Shown: positions 40,682 to 49,664, counted from the first letter of the stretch. The stretch: 64,000 bases of DNA from an uncultured Collinsella sp. (GCA_934655755.1 CAKUHA010000003.1:101818-165817); one strand, 5' to 3'. Numbers and translations: made by a program. Notes: generated by a model not told the origin, from the sequence alone.

Positions 40682-41604
40682 TGGGTACCGTGAACATGGC
40701 CGTCGATTTCGGCGGCGTCAAGATGCAGAACCCCATCAACACCGCAGCCGGTACCTTTGGCTACGGTTGGCAGTTCCAGAACTTCTTCGATGTCTCCCAG
40801 CTGGGCGCCATCACCACCAAGGGTTGCGCTGCCGAGCCCTGGCCCGGTAATCCCGCGCCCCGTATGGCCGAGGTCCCCGGCGGCATGATCAACTCCGTGG
40901 GCCTGCAGAACCCCGGCGTTGCCGCCTTCGCCCGCGAGTCCGGTCCGTGGCTCGAGCAACTGTCCAAGGACGGTTGCCAGGTCATCTGCCAGGTTGCCGG
41001 CCACTCCGTGGAGGAGTTTGTCCGTGCGCTCGAGATGTATGTCGAGCTGTGCCCCTGGGCTGCCGGCTACGAGATCAACGTGAGCTGCCCCAACATCGCC
41101 GCCGGCGGTGCCGCCATGGGCTCCACGCCCGAGGGCGCCTCTGCCGTCATGGCCGCCTGCCGCAAGGTGACCGACAAGCCGCTGTTCGTGAAGATGGCCC
41201 CGGTCAACGTCGCCGAGATCGCCAAGGCCCTCGAGGCTGCCGGCGCCGACGGCCTTTCGGTCATCAACTCCATCCAGGGCATGGCCATCGACGTCCACAC
41301 CCGCAAGTCGCGCGTTGCCAAGCCCAAGGGCGGCCTTTCGGGCCCGCTGTGCCACCACATCGCCGTGCGTATGGTCTGGGAGGTTGCCCAGGCCGTCGAT
41401 ATCCCCATCAACGGTGTCGGCGGCGTCATGACCGGTGAGGACGCGGCTGAGTTTATCCTGGCTGGCGCCACCTGCGTGTCGGTCGGTATGGCCAACTTCG
41501 TCGATCCGTGCGCCTCGCTCAAGATTGCGCGCGAGCTCGAGGCCTGGGCCGAGTCCCAGGGCGTAAAGGACATCAACGAGCTGGTAGGTGCGTTCGAATG
41601 CTAG
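40681..41604 (+). CDS. pyrD: dihydroorotate dehydrogenase B, catalytic subunit
   Basis: FMN-containing class 1B enzyme. INTAAGTFGYGWQFQNF, ITTKGCAAEPWPGNPAPRM, INSVGLQNPG, YEINVSCPNIAAGG (active-site Cys) and INGVGGVMTGEDAAEFI are present. Start is GTG 40681, overlapping the pyrK stop (TAGTG), with AAGGTGGTGG upstream; GTG 40690 and ATG 40696 are possible. Length 307. Confidence 0.96.
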   Translation: MGTVNMAVDFGGVKMQNPINTAAGTFGYGWQFQNFFDVSQLGAITTKGCAAEPWPGNPAPRMAEVPGGMINSVGLQNPGVAAFARESGPWLEQLSKDGCQVICQVAGHSVEEFVRALEMYVELCPWAAGYEINVSCPNIAAGGAAMGSTPEGASAVMAACRKVTDKPLFVKMAPVNVAEIAKALEAAGADGLSVINSIQGMAIDVHTRKSRVAKPKGGLSGPLCHHIAVRMVWEVAQAVDIPINGVGGVMTGEDAAEFILAGATCVSVGMANFVDPCASLKIARELEAWAESQGVKDINELVGAFEC

Positions 41605-42314
41605 AGACCGATGCCCGCGACCGCGTTATCGTCGCCCTCGACTGCGACCGTGAGCGTGCGCTCGAGCTCGCCCACGAGCTTTCGGGCCATGCCGCCTGGC
41701 TCAAGGTCGGAATGACGCTTTATTACGCCGAGGGTCCCGAGATCGTCAAGACGTTTAAGGACCTGGGCTTCAAGGTCTTCCTCGACCTTAAGTTCCACGA
41801 TATTCCGCATCAGGTGCGCGGTGCCGCCCGCTCGGCCTCGCTTGCCGGCGCCGACCTGCTTTCGGTCCACGGCCTGGGCTCGGGCGCTATGCTCGCCGCC
41901 TGCCGCGAGGGTGCCGAGGAAGCGCGTGAGGATCGCGCCAAACTCGTCGCCATCACCGTGCTCACGAGCATGAACCAGGATGCCTTGAGCGAGATCGGTG
42001 TCGAGTCGCCGGTGGCCGAGGAGGCCGCCCGCCTGGCAAAGCTCGCCCAGGCCAACGGCATCGACGGTATCGTGTGCTCGCCGATGGAGGCCCACGATAT
42101 GCGTGAGCTGCTGGGCCCCGATGCGCTCATCGTGACCCCGGGCGTGCGTCCGGTGGGCGCTGCCCTAGGCGACCAGTCCCGCGTGGCGACGCCTTCCCAG
42201 GCCATCGAGCGTGGCGCGAGCCATATCGTGGTGGGCCGTCCTATCACCGGTGCCGACGATCCCGTTGCCGCTTTTGACGCCATCGTTGCCGAGCTGGTCG
42301 AAAACGTCGCGTAA
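41598..42314 (+). CDS. pyrF: orotidine 5'-phosphate decarboxylase
   Basis: Final UMP step. Catalytic DLKFHDIPHQVRGAAR (residues ~68-83), RVIVALDCDRERAL at the N-terminus, VTPGVRPVGAALGDQSRVATP and GASHIVVGRPIT mark the class I barrel. ATG 41598 overlaps the pyrD stop by 7 bases. Length 238. pyrE and carAB are not in the window. Confidence 0.96.
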   Translation: MLETDARDRVIVALDCDRERALELAHELSGHAAWLKVGMTLYYAEGPEIVKTFKDLGFKVFLDLKFHDIPHQVRGAARSASLAGADLLSVHGLGSGAMLAACREGAEEAREDRAKLVAITVLTSMNQDALSEIGVESPVAEEAARLAKLAQANGIDGIVCSPMEAHDMRELLGPDALIVTPGVRPVGAALGDQSRVATPSQAIERGASHIVVGRPITGADDPVAAFDAIVAELVENVA

Positions 42315-42359
42315 AAGATTCCCTTAAGTCACCACTTTTGGGTCTCATTAGCACAATTT

Positions 42360-42426
42360 AGCCCCTGTGCCTGCGAAAACTTTCCCATCCTTTGTGTGGA
42401 ATCGCAGGTCAGGGGCTTATCTTTTA
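42360..42426 (+). terminator. pyr operon terminator
   Basis: AGCCCCTG plus CCTGCGA pair with TCGCAGG plus CAGGGGCT (42360-42376 with 42402-42417), and a T-rich stretch follows. Confidence 0.85.
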
Positions 42427-42481
42427 GCGCGATATATTGCACTTTTTGCGGGTATCGTCTAACCTATGGAGCCGCGATTGG

Positions 42482-42511
42482 GCATTTTGTACGTTTTACG
42501 TGCTAAAATGC
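42482..42511 (+). promoter_or_regulatory. mihF promoter overlapped by an imperfect palindrome
   Basis: The extended -10 TGCTAAAAT (42501-42509) lies in the right arm of a 30-bp imperfect palindrome: GCATTTT (42482-42488) and AAAATGC (42505-42511), with ACGT repeated inside. A protein binding here would compete with RNA polymerase. No convincing -35 was seen. Confidence 0.45.
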
Positions 42512-42553
42512 CAAATATTGAATCAGATATAACCCAACTATTTGGAGGTACGA

Positions 42554-42862
42554 ATGGCACTCCCTCAGCTTACCGACGAGCAGCGCAAGCAGGCTCTTGA
42601 GAAGGCTGCCGCCGCACGTCATGCCCGCGCTGAGCTTCGCGAGCAGATCAAGAAGGGTGAGAAGTCCCTCGAGTCCGTGCTCAACTCCGATGATCCCATC
42701 GCTTCCCGCATGAAGGTTTCCACCCTCATCGAGTCTCTCCCCGGTTATGGCAAGGCCAAGGCCGCCAAGATCATGGAGGAGCTCGGCATCTCCGCTACCC
42801 GTCGCGTCCAGGGCCTCGGCGTCCGTCAGCGCGAGCAGCTCCTCGAGCAGCTGACCAAATAA
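42554..42862 (+). CDS. mihF: actinobacterial integration host factor, mIHF
   Basis: Nucleoid-associated DNA-bending protein unique to Actinobacteria. It has the acidic/helical N-terminus LPQLTDEQRKQALEKAAAAR and the helix-two turns-helix domain (VSTLIESLPGYGKAKAAKIMEELG) at residues ~58-81. The end is GLGVRQREQLLEQ. ATG 42554 follows TTTGGAGGT. Length 102. gmk begins at the next base, the common actinobacterial order, and this gene is strong evidence for the phylum. Confidence 0.95.
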   Translation: MALPQLTDEQRKQALEKAAAARHARAELREQIKKGEKSLESVLNSDDPIASRMKVSTLIESLPGYGKAKAAKIMEELGISATRRVQGLGVRQREQLLEQLTK

Positions 42863-43432
42863 GTGAGCGCTCAGGATTCAAAGCTCTTTGTGATTTCTGG
42901 ACCGTCAGGCGCAGGCAAGGGCACGCTCGTCACTCGTGTGCGCGAGCGTCGCTCTAACCTGGGCCTGACGGTTTCGGCTACCACGCGAGCACCACGCAAA
43001 GGTGAGGTCGACGGCGTCAACTACTTTTTCCTGACGCGCGAGGAGTTCGACCGCCGCGTGGCAAACGGTGAGTTCGTTGAGTGGGCCGAGGTCCACGGTA
43101 ACTGCTACGGCACGCTGGTGAGCGAGGTCCAGTCCAAGCTCGCCTCGGGCGCGTCTCTCATCTTGGAGATCGATGTCCAGGGTGCCCTGCAGGTCAAGGA
43201 GCGTTTCCCCGAGGCCGTGTTGATTTTTATCAAGCCGCCCTCGCTCGAGGTGCTTCGTGAGCGTTTGGTCGGTCGTGGAACCGAGACGCCCGAGACGATC
43301 GAGCTGCGTATGGCAAACGCCGCCGATGAGCTTGCCCTTGCCGACCGCTACGACGACGTCGTGGTGAATGACGATCTCGACCGCGCGACCGATGAGCTCG
43401 TTCGCGTTCTCGATATGCATGAAAGGATCTGA
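42863..43432 (+). CDS. gmk: guanylate kinase
   Basis: Phosphorylates GMP to GDP. P-loop VISGPSGAGKGTLV (residues ~10-23), SATTRAPRKGEVDGVNYFF, EFVEWAEVHGNCYGT and LEIDVQGALQVK are family hallmarks. GTG 42863 directly follows the mihF stop; translation is probably coupled. Length 189. Confidence 0.97.
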   Translation: MSAQDSKLFVISGPSGAGKGTLVTRVRERRSNLGLTVSATTRAPRKGEVDGVNYFFLTREEFDRRVANGEFVEWAEVHGNCYGTLVSEVQSKLASGASLILEIDVQGALQVKERFPEAVLIFIKPPSLEVLRERLVGRGTETPETIELRMANAADELALADRYDDVVVNDDLDRATDELVRVLDMHERI

Positions 43433-43437
43433 GGTCC

Positions 43438-43719
43438 GTGTCCGTTGTAAAGCCTTGCATTGACGATCTTCTGGAGAAGACCGATCACAACCGCTTCCTG
43501 CTCGCTTCGCTTGCTTCCAAGCGCGCCTGCGACATCAATAGCATGCTGCGTGGCCAGCACAACCGCGTGCTTGCCGTTCAGGATGTCGATGACATCACCA
43601 TCGGTCTTTCTGGTGCCGATACCATCTCGATGGCTATGGATGAGATCGTCGACGGCGATATCTCCTATGACGAGGCCCGTTACGAGAAGGCGCTCGGCCA
43701 CAAGGTTGCTGAAGCCTAA
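43438..43719 (+). CDS. rpoZ: RNA polymerase omega subunit
   Basis: Small assembly subunit of RNA polymerase, 93 residues. It has PCIDDLLEKTDHNRFLLASLASKRACDIN, the conserved omega core. GTG 43438 lies five bases after gmk. The stop is followed directly by the thiI ATG. Confidence 0.93.
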   Translation: MSVVKPCIDDLLEKTDHNRFLLASLASKRACDINSMLRGQHNRVLAVQDVDDITIGLSGADTISMAMDEIVDGDISYDEARYEKALGHKVAEA

Positions 43720-44964
43720 ATGGCAGCTCGCGTCTGCCTGGTCCACTATCACGAGGTTGGACTGAAGGGCAAGAACCGCGCACATTTTGAGCATATCCTC
43801 ATGGATAACATCAAGGCGGCTTTGGCCGCCTTTTCCGTGAATGCCGTGTCTCGAATTTCCGGTTATATCCTCGTGACCTTTAACGAGCATCAGGCCGACG
43901 AGGCGGCCCGTGTCATTCGCACCGTTCCCGGCGTCGCCCGTGTGTCCTTGGCATACCACACCAACCGCGACCCGCAGGAGTACTGCGCCGCCGCCGTCAA
44001 GGCGCTGCGCGAGTTCGGTCCCTTCGATTCGTTTAAGGTTCATGCCAAGCGCTCGAACACCGACTATGAGCTCACCTCCATCGATATCAATCGTCAGGTG
44101 GGCGAGGTGCTGTGCGAGGCGTTTCCCGATAAAAAGGTCCAGATGCACGACCCCGATGCGATGGTGCACGTGCTGGTGGTCCAGGGCAGCGTCTACGTGT
44201 ACGCGCGCTCCGAGCGCGGCGTGGGCGGTCTGCCGGTGGGTTCTGCCGGCAAGGTCGTGACGCTGCTGTCGTCGGGCATCGATTCGCCGGTGGCGACCTG
44301 GATGCTCGCGCGTCGCGGCGCCGTGTGCGTGCCGGTGCACTTCTCCGGTCGTCCCCAGACGCCCGACACCAGCGAGTACCTGGTGCAGGACATCATCCGC
44401 GCCTTTGAGCCGGGTGTCCAGATCGGCCGTTTGTACGTCGTGCCGTTTGGCGATTGCCAGCGCGAGATTTCGGTCACCTGTCCCAGCAACCTGCGCGTGA
44501 TCATGTATCGCCGCATCATGTATTCGGTTGCCGAGCGCATTGCGAACATCGAGGGCGCCAAGGCCATCGTGACCGGTGAGTCGCTCGGCCAGGTCGCCTC
44601 CCAGACGCTCGAGAACATCATGGCCGTCAATGAGGCCGTGAAGATTCCCGTGTTCCGTCCGCTCATCGGTTCGGATAAACAGGAGATCATTGCTCGCGCC
44701 CAGGAGATCGGTACGTTCGATATCTCGACCGAGGCTGCGCCCGACTGCTGCACACTGTTTATGCCGCGCCGTCCCGAGACGCATGCCAAGCTCGACGCCG
44801 TGCACGAGGCCTGGGAGTTGTTCGATCACGAGGAGATGGTCGAGCGCCTGCTTAAACAGACCGAGTACATCGACTTTGAGAGCAACACGTATAAGGCCCC
44901 CAAGACCTTAAAACGCAAACATTCGGAGCTTGCTCCGCGTGAGATTTACCAAGATCACGAGTAA
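43720..44964 (+). CDS. thiI: tRNA 4-thiouridine synthase
   Basis: Adenylates U8 of tRNA for sulfur transfer. N-terminal ferredoxin-like and THUMP domains (residues ~1-165) precede the PP-loop TLLSSGIDSPVATWMLARRGA near residue 185. The C-terminal rhodanese domain found in Escherichia coli is absent (414 residues, the Bacillus form), so a separate sulfur donor must be used and thiazole synthesis need not involve it. ATG 43720 follows the rpoZ stop with no gap. Confidence 0.95.
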   Translation: MAARVCLVHYHEVGLKGKNRAHFEHILMDNIKAALAAFSVNAVSRISGYILVTFNEHQADEAARVIRTVPGVARVSLAYHTNRDPQEYCAAAVKALREFGPFDSFKVHAKRSNTDYELTSIDINRQVGEVLCEAFPDKKVQMHDPDAMVHVLVVQGSVYVYARSERGVGGLPVGSAGKVVTLLSSGIDSPVATWMLARRGAVCVPVHFSGRPQTPDTSEYLVQDIIRAFEPGVQIGRLYVVPFGDCQREISVTCPSNLRVIMYRRIMYSVAERIANIEGAKAIVTGESLGQVASQTLENIMAVNEAVKIPVFRPLIGSDKQEIIARAQEIGTFDISTEAAPDCCTLFMPRRPETHAKLDAVHEAWELFDHEEMVERLLKQTEYIDFESNTYKAPKTLKRKHSELAPREIYQDHE

Positions 44965-44977
44965 ATGCCTGCATAAA

Positions 44978-45007
44978 CCGACGATGCGTTTGTATCGTCG
45001 GTTTTTT
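44978..45007 (+). terminator. mihF-thiI terminator
   Basis: CCGACGAT (44978-44985) pairs with ATCGTCGG (44994-45001), followed by six T residues. Confidence 0.92.
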
Positions 45008-45082
45008 GCTATCTGGGCATTTGGCATCAAACTGTTCATTCGCTGACGTGTGTCTGAATAAATGGACAGATTTGCGCAAGGT

Positions 45083-45102
45083 TTTGGTCAGCTTTTGGTT
45101 TG
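45083..45102 (+). promoter_or_regulatory. candidate competence-operon regulatory box, copy 2
   Basis: TTTGGTCAGCTTTTGGTTTG, identical over 20 bases to 15709-15728. It lies after the thiI terminator and 76 bases before the comEA ATG, almost the same distance as copy 1 from yraN. A further TGGTTTG follows at 45114-45120. Confidence 0.6.
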
Positions 45103-45178
45103 ACCGTAAAACCTGGTTTGAGCACGGGGGAGTTGACGCCGCCATTTCCTGACACCATGGTGTTGGGAGGTTTTTGCT

Positions 45179-45889
45179 ATGGCGCAGCGCGAACAACATG
45201 AACGGGTTAAACGAATGGACCGCTGGGCGGGCAAGTTGCTCGGGCATAAGGCGGTGGTCGTGGCGATGCTCGTCGTCATTGCGATGGCGAGTGGCTTGGC
45301 GATGGCGAGCTTTGGCGGCAAGTCCGATGGCGTCGCGTTTGAGCGTGCGGACGGCGCGAGCGCTTCAGTGGAGTCGGGGTCTGACGATGGTTCGACCGAC
45401 CGGGATTCCGAGGACAACTTATCTGGGGCCTCTGCCGAAACGGAGATATACGTTGATGTTGACGGTGCCGTTGCATCGCCCGGCGTATATCGGCTCAAGG
45501 ACGGTGCGCGGGTAGCACAGGCGATTGATGCCGCCGGAGGATTAACGCCTGATGCGGATGTCGCGGGACTCAATCGGGCATCCAAGGTCGCCGACGGACA
45601 AAAGATTTACGTGCCTAAGGTGGGGGAGCAAACGGTTGCCGCTGGCAGCGGCGTCGATGGTGGCGCCGCTGCGTCCCCAGGCGTGAGCGACGCGACGGGT
45701 CTCGTCAACATCAATACGGCAAGTGCCTCGGAGCTGCAGACGCTCTCGGGGATCGGGCCCTCCATGGCGCAGTCGATTATTGACGAGCGGACGCAAAACG
45801 GCGCGTTTACGTCAGTCGACGATCTGATGCGCGTATCGGGCATTGGCGAGAAGAAGTTCGCGAAAATCAAAGATTGCATCTGCGTATGA
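45179..45889 (+). CDS. comEA: competence protein ComEA
   Basis: Membrane-anchored DNA receptor of the transformation machinery. One transmembrane segment (residues ~23-45, VVVAMLVVIAMASGLAMA), a Ser/Asp-rich linker, an SLBB domain (YVDVDGAVASPGVYRL and DAAGGLTPDADVAGLNRA, residues ~91-145) and a C-terminal helix-hairpin-helix DNA-binding domain (VNINTASASELQTLSGIGPSMA). ATG 45179 follows GGGAGG. Length 236. Followed by comEC with a 4-base overlap. Confidence 0.94.
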   Translation: MAQREQHERVKRMDRWAGKLLGHKAVVVAMLVVIAMASGLAMASFGGKSDGVAFERADGASASVESGSDDGSTDRDSEDNLSGASAETEIYVDVDGAVASPGVYRLKDGARVAQAIDAAGGLTPDADVAGLNRASKVADGQKIYVPKVGEQTVAAGSGVDGGAAASPGVSDATGLVNINTASASELQTLSGIGPSMAQSIIDERTQNGAFTSVDDLMRVSGIGEKKFAKIKDCICV

Positions 45890-48189
45890 GTACTGCCGAA
45901 CGTGAGCATGTGATGCCGCCGCGGCCCCTCATGCCGTGGACGATGGCGTTGTGTGCGGGGTTATGCGCGAGCTGCGCTTTAGTGCTCAACATAGCGGCTG
46001 ATGTGCTACTGGGGAATGACGCCCCGGCTGTGGGATTGCTGTGGGCCATCCCCGTTGTCTTGGTGCTGTGCGTTGCGGCCGCTCGATATTGCATGCGTCT
46101 TGCCTTGTGGAAACGCTGGTTTTACGCTGCGGCCGTCGGCTTGTTGGCGGGTGCGGTCGTATCGGCGTGGTGGGCGTCGGGTGCGCTGAGTGCCTCTAAG
46201 GCGCTCGACGGCCGGGCGGCAAGTAGCCTTAAGTTTGTGGTTCAGGGCGACCCGTCCATAAATGATGAGACGTATTCCTATACCTGTGATGCGCGGGCGG
46301 AAGGCATACACGTGGGGCTCGTTCGCCTGTCATGCGACCGCGAGCTCAATATTGGGTCGCTGGTGCGCCTCATCGGGCGCGTTTCGCGCTTTGAAAACGA
46401 TTCATATGGACGCTCACGGGTGCTTCGCGGTGAGCTGCGTAAGGTCAAGGCCGTTAGGATCGTATCGGTCGAAGATGGTCATGCCGGGCCATTGTCTCGC
46501 CTGAGAAACGCATTGCTTGCGATAATAGCCCCTTCGACTGACCCGGCGCGCGCCCTTATAGCCGGCATTGTCTGTGGCCGCTCTTCCGAGTTGCGGGCGC
46601 AGCCGGCGGGCGATTGGTTTTCGGTGACGGGAACGGCACATCTCATCGCCGTCTCGGGAAGTCACCTGGCAATCGTTGGTTTTGTGATTGAGGGTGCTCT
46701 GCAAAAGACTCGCTGTTCGCGTGGGCTGCAGCGGGCGCTTTTGACGGCAACGCTTGTGGCCTACGCCGCCTTTACGGGCGCCTCGCCCTCGGCCGTGCGC
46801 GCGTGCTGCATGGTGGCGGCGACGCTTGTCGCCAACGGCGCCGGGCGCCGTCGGCACGGCCTTTCTGCGCTCTTTGCGACCATGTCGATGTTTGTGCTGC
46901 TCCGCCCAACAGTGCTTTTCGAGATGGGATTCCAACTCTCGTGTGCCAGCGTCTTTGCCATCCTGTGCTTTTGTCCGTATGCGACTTACGCTTTGAGTGA
47001 GCTAGGTGTGCCACCCGGCGTTGCCAGCATACTCTCCGTCACGTTGTGCTCGCAGCTGGCGACGCTTTCCATTACTATCCCTGCGTTTGGGACATTTTCG
47101 CTTATCGCCCCGCTCGCGAATGCGGTTATTGGCCCGGTGGTGAGCGTGCTGCTTGCCGTTTCGATTGTTCTGGTACCCTGCTCGATTATTCCCCTGTTGC
47201 GGCCCTGGGTGCTGATAGTGCCCATGCTTGCTGCCCGTTGCGCGCTGTTTTTCGAGCAGCTTTTTGCCGCCATTCCGGGCGCGTCCGTGAGCGTGCCGCC
47301 CGATTCCATCTGTATATACTTCGTGCCGCTTGTTTTGGCGGTCCTCTTGGTATGGTGGCCGCGACCGCGTGCGCGCCCCATGGCCGCGGGGCTGCTGTTC
47401 TTGGCTCTCGCGGCGGTTGTCCCGTTCGTCTACTGGGATCGATTCGCTCCGCCCTCGGTAACGATTCTCGATGTGGGCCAGGCCGATGCCATTCTTATCC
47501 GTCAGGGCGATACCGTGGCGCTCGTCGACTGCGGGCTTGATGAGCGCGTGGTAACTGCACTGGTTCGCAATAACGTTCACCATATCGATGTCGTGTTTGT
47601 GACGCATTGGGATGAGGACCATTGGGGCGGCTTGCCTGCGGTGCTGGAACAGTTCTCGGTCGGGACGATTGCCGTGGCGGCTGATGCACTGGAGGATGCC
47701 CCTGTTGAGGTTGTGGGGCGACCAGGTGTTTCGTATCGGCAGGTGACCCGTGGCGATGCCGTCGATATCGGTGCGTTTCGCGCCCGCGTGATATGGCCGT
47801 TCGAATCGGTAGATGGTGAGGGCAACGAGGACTCGCTCGTCCTGCTGCTCACCTACGCACAAGAGGGCAAGTGCTTACGCATGCTGCTGACAGGCGATGC
47901 CGAACTCGATCAAGAACGTGAGTTTGCGCAGGAAGTGGGGGACATCGATGTACTCAAGCTCGGACATCACGGCTCCAAGGTCTCGGTCGACGGAGAGCTG
48001 CTGGACGTCCTGAGGCCGGAGCTCTCGATCGCGAGTGCTGGCGAGGGAAACCGTTACGGACATCCGTCGGATGCCTGCCGCGATGCCGTGAAAGATGCTG
48101 GCGGTGCGTTCGCGTGTACGATCGAGCACGGTGACATCACCGTCAAGCCGACCGTGAAGGGGTTTACGATGCAATGCCAGCGACCGTAG
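45886..48189 (+). CDS. comEC: competence protein ComEC (DNA uptake channel)
   Basis: Polytopic membrane protein that carries single-stranded DNA into the cytoplasm. Roughly ten membrane segments. An N-terminal OB-like periplasmic part (residues ~95-200) is followed by the Competence domain (ALIAGIVCGRSSEL, HLIAVSGSHLAIVGFVIEG, GASPSAVRACCM). The C-terminal metallo-beta-lactamase-like nuclease domain (from ~520) has ILDVGQADAILIRQG, VTHWDEDHWGGL and LKLGHHGSKVS. The metal motif starts HWDEDH rather than HADxDH but keeps both Asp and the second His. ATG 45886 overlaps the comEA stop (ATGA). Length 767. Confidence 0.93.
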   Translation: MSTAEREHVMPPRPLMPWTMALCAGLCASCALVLNIAADVLLGNDAPAVGLLWAIPVVLVLCVAAARYCMRLALWKRWFYAAAVGLLAGAVVSAWWASGALSASKALDGRAASSLKFVVQGDPSINDETYSYTCDARAEGIHVGLVRLSCDRELNIGSLVRLIGRVSRFENDSYGRSRVLRGELRKVKAVRIVSVEDGHAGPLSRLRNALLAIIAPSTDPARALIAGIVCGRSSELRAQPAGDWFSVTGTAHLIAVSGSHLAIVGFVIEGALQKTRCSRGLQRALLTATLVAYAAFTGASPSAVRACCMVAATLVANGAGRRRHGLSALFATMSMFVLLRPTVLFEMGFQLSCASVFAILCFCPYATYALSELGVPPGVASILSVTLCSQLATLSITIPAFGTFSLIAPLANAVIGPVVSVLLAVSIVLVPCSIIPLLRPWVLIVPMLAARCALFFEQLFAAIPGASVSVPPDSICIYFVPLVLAVLLVWWPRPRARPMAAGLLFLALAAVVPFVYWDRFAPPSVTILDVGQADAILIRQGDTVALVDCGLDERVVTALVRNNVHHIDVVFVTHWDEDHWGGLPAVLEQFSVGTIAVAADALEDAPVEVVGRPGVSYRQVTRGDAVDIGAFRARVIWPFESVDGEGNEDSLVLLLTYAQEGKCLRMLLTGDAELDQEREFAQEVGDIDVLKLGHHGSKVSVDGELLDVLRPELSIASAGEGNRYGHPSDACRDAVKDAGGAFACTIEHGDITVKPTVKGFTMQCQRP

Positions 48190-48197
48190 TGACGTCG

Positions 48198-48227
48198 TTG
48201 GCGCGTGGTGGGCCCCTGGGCTAGAAT
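48198..48227 (+). promoter_or_regulatory. holA promoter
   Basis: TTGGCG (48198-48203), an 18-base spacer and TAGAAT (48222-48227), 40 bases before holA. Confidence 0.5.
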
Positions 48228-48267
48228 GACACGGGAGAATTGCTAGGGCCTGCGAGAGGGGAGCGCG

Positions 48268-49230
48268 ATGTCTGAAACCGGTCTGCTGCCGGCGTATCTG
48301 ATCGTCGGTACCGACGGAGTCAAGCGCGACCACGCCGTCTCGCGCATGAAGGCGCGTCTGGAAAAGTCGGGCATGGTCGAGTTCAACCTCGACGAGCGCG
48401 ACATGACCAAGGACCCCGATATCGAATCGATTATCGGCTCGCTCAATACCTTTCCCATGGGTAGCGAGTTTCGCCTGGTGATCCTCGACGGCTGCTCAAA
48501 GCTCGCCAAGGCGGTGTCGGAACCGCTTGTCGAGTACCTCGCAAGTCCCAGCCCCACGACGGTCTGCCTTATCATCGCCGACTCGCTTGCCAAGAACACG
48601 CGCCTGTATAAGGCAATCTCCAAGATCGAAAAGAAGGCCGTGATCGATTGCTCGGGCACCAAGCGCTGGGAGTTGCCGCGCCGCGTGCAGCAGATGGTGA
48701 CACAGCACGGGAAGTCCATCTCCACGGCCGCTGCTGAGGAGCTCGTCTCGCGCTCGGGCGAAAACACCCGCATGCTCGATAACGACCTGGCAAAGCTTGC
48801 CCAGATGGTCGAGGCACCCCAGATTGAGCTTGCCGACGTGGAGCGTTGGATCGTTCGCACGGCCGAGGTCCAGCCCTGGGACTTCCTCAACGCCGTTTCG
48901 GCCCGTGATATGCGCCGTTCGCTCGAGCTCTTTAAGCTGCTGCCGGCAAAGAGCTACGTATGGACCTACACGCTGCTGTGCGGCCGTATTCGCGAGTTGA
49001 TTGTCGCCAAGGCGCTCGACTCTCGTGGGCAGGGGCGTGAGCTCGCCGCGACGCTCAAGCTCCAGGCCTGGCAGGTCAAGAACCACCTGACCTGGGCACG
49101 CCGGTATTCGATGGCCGAGCTCGTTGCCGCCCTCGAGGGTGCCGTTGATGTGGAGCTCGCGCTCAAGGGCTCGGCCGATTCTCAGACCGCACTTTTGCTC
49201 TGGATTACGAACATCTTGAGAAAATCGTGA
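48268..49230 (+). CDS. holA: DNA polymerase III, delta subunit
   Basis: Clamp-loader wrench that opens the beta sliding clamp. The AAA+-like fold is seen in PAYLIVGTDGVKRDHAVSRM, EFRLVILDGC, PSPTTVCLIIADSLAKN and the collar region KSYVWTYTLLCGRIREL, LAATLKLQAWQVKNHLTWA. Length 320. ATG 48268 follows GAGAGGGGAG. Placed between comEC and rpsT, the classic order in Firmicutes. Confidence 0.9.
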   Translation: MSETGLLPAYLIVGTDGVKRDHAVSRMKARLEKSGMVEFNLDERDMTKDPDIESIIGSLNTFPMGSEFRLVILDGCSKLAKAVSEPLVEYLASPSPTTVCLIIADSLAKNTRLYKAISKIEKKAVIDCSGTKRWELPRRVQQMVTQHGKSISTAAAEELVSRSGENTRMLDNDLAKLAQMVEAPQIELADVERWIVRTAEVQPWDFLNAVSARDMRRSLELFKLLPAKSYVWTYTLLCGRIRELIVAKALDSRGQGRELAATLKLQAWQVKNHLTWARRYSMAELVAALEGAVDVELALKGSADSQTALLLWITNILRKS

Positions 49231-49279
49231 TGATACCTGCCTATTTGACAAATTCGTTCTATCCCTTTGAGGGGGAGCG

Positions 49280-49288
49280 TGCTATAGT
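49280..49288 (+). promoter_or_regulatory. rpsT extended -10
   Basis: TGCTATAGT, 75 bases ahead of rpsT, identical to the rpmB -10. A TTGACA further upstream (49245-49250) is too far away to be its -35. Confidence 0.55.
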
Positions 49289-49363
49289 AGGCGCTTGCAT
49301 GACCTCACCGTGTCTCAGAGGTGTCATACATTTTTTGCAAGGAACTCGAAAGGAACTCCAGAA

Positions 49364-49630
49364 GTGGCAAACATCAAGTCTCAGAAGAAGCGTATCCGCA
49401 CCAATGAGGCAGCTCGCATGCGTAACAAGGCTGTCAAGTCCGAGCTCAAGACGCTGACCAAGCACGTCCAGTCCGCCGTCGCCGAGGGCGACGCCGAGAA
49501 GGCCCAGGCTGCCCTCAAGACCGTCACCAAGCGTCTCGACATGGCTGCCGCCAAGCATGTCATCCACAAGAACCAGGCTTCCAACCGCAAGTCCGGTCTC
49601 GCCAAGCTCGTGAACAGCATCAACGCCTAA
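49364..49630 (+). CDS. rpsT: 30S ribosomal protein bS20
   Basis: Three-helix 16S rRNA-binding protein, 88 residues. Starts [27 protein letters not shown] when GTG 49364 is used; AAAGGAA at 49349-49355 supports it. [18 protein letters not shown] is the conserved end. An upstream frame extension is unlike the family. Confidence 0.97.
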   Translation: MANIKSQKKRIRTNEAARMRNKAVKSELKTLTKHVQSAVAEGDAEKAQAALKTVTKRLDMAAAKHVIHKNQASNRKSGLAKLVNSINA

Positions 49631-49664
49631 GTTGTAAATTTCACACCACACAGATTACGCGCAT

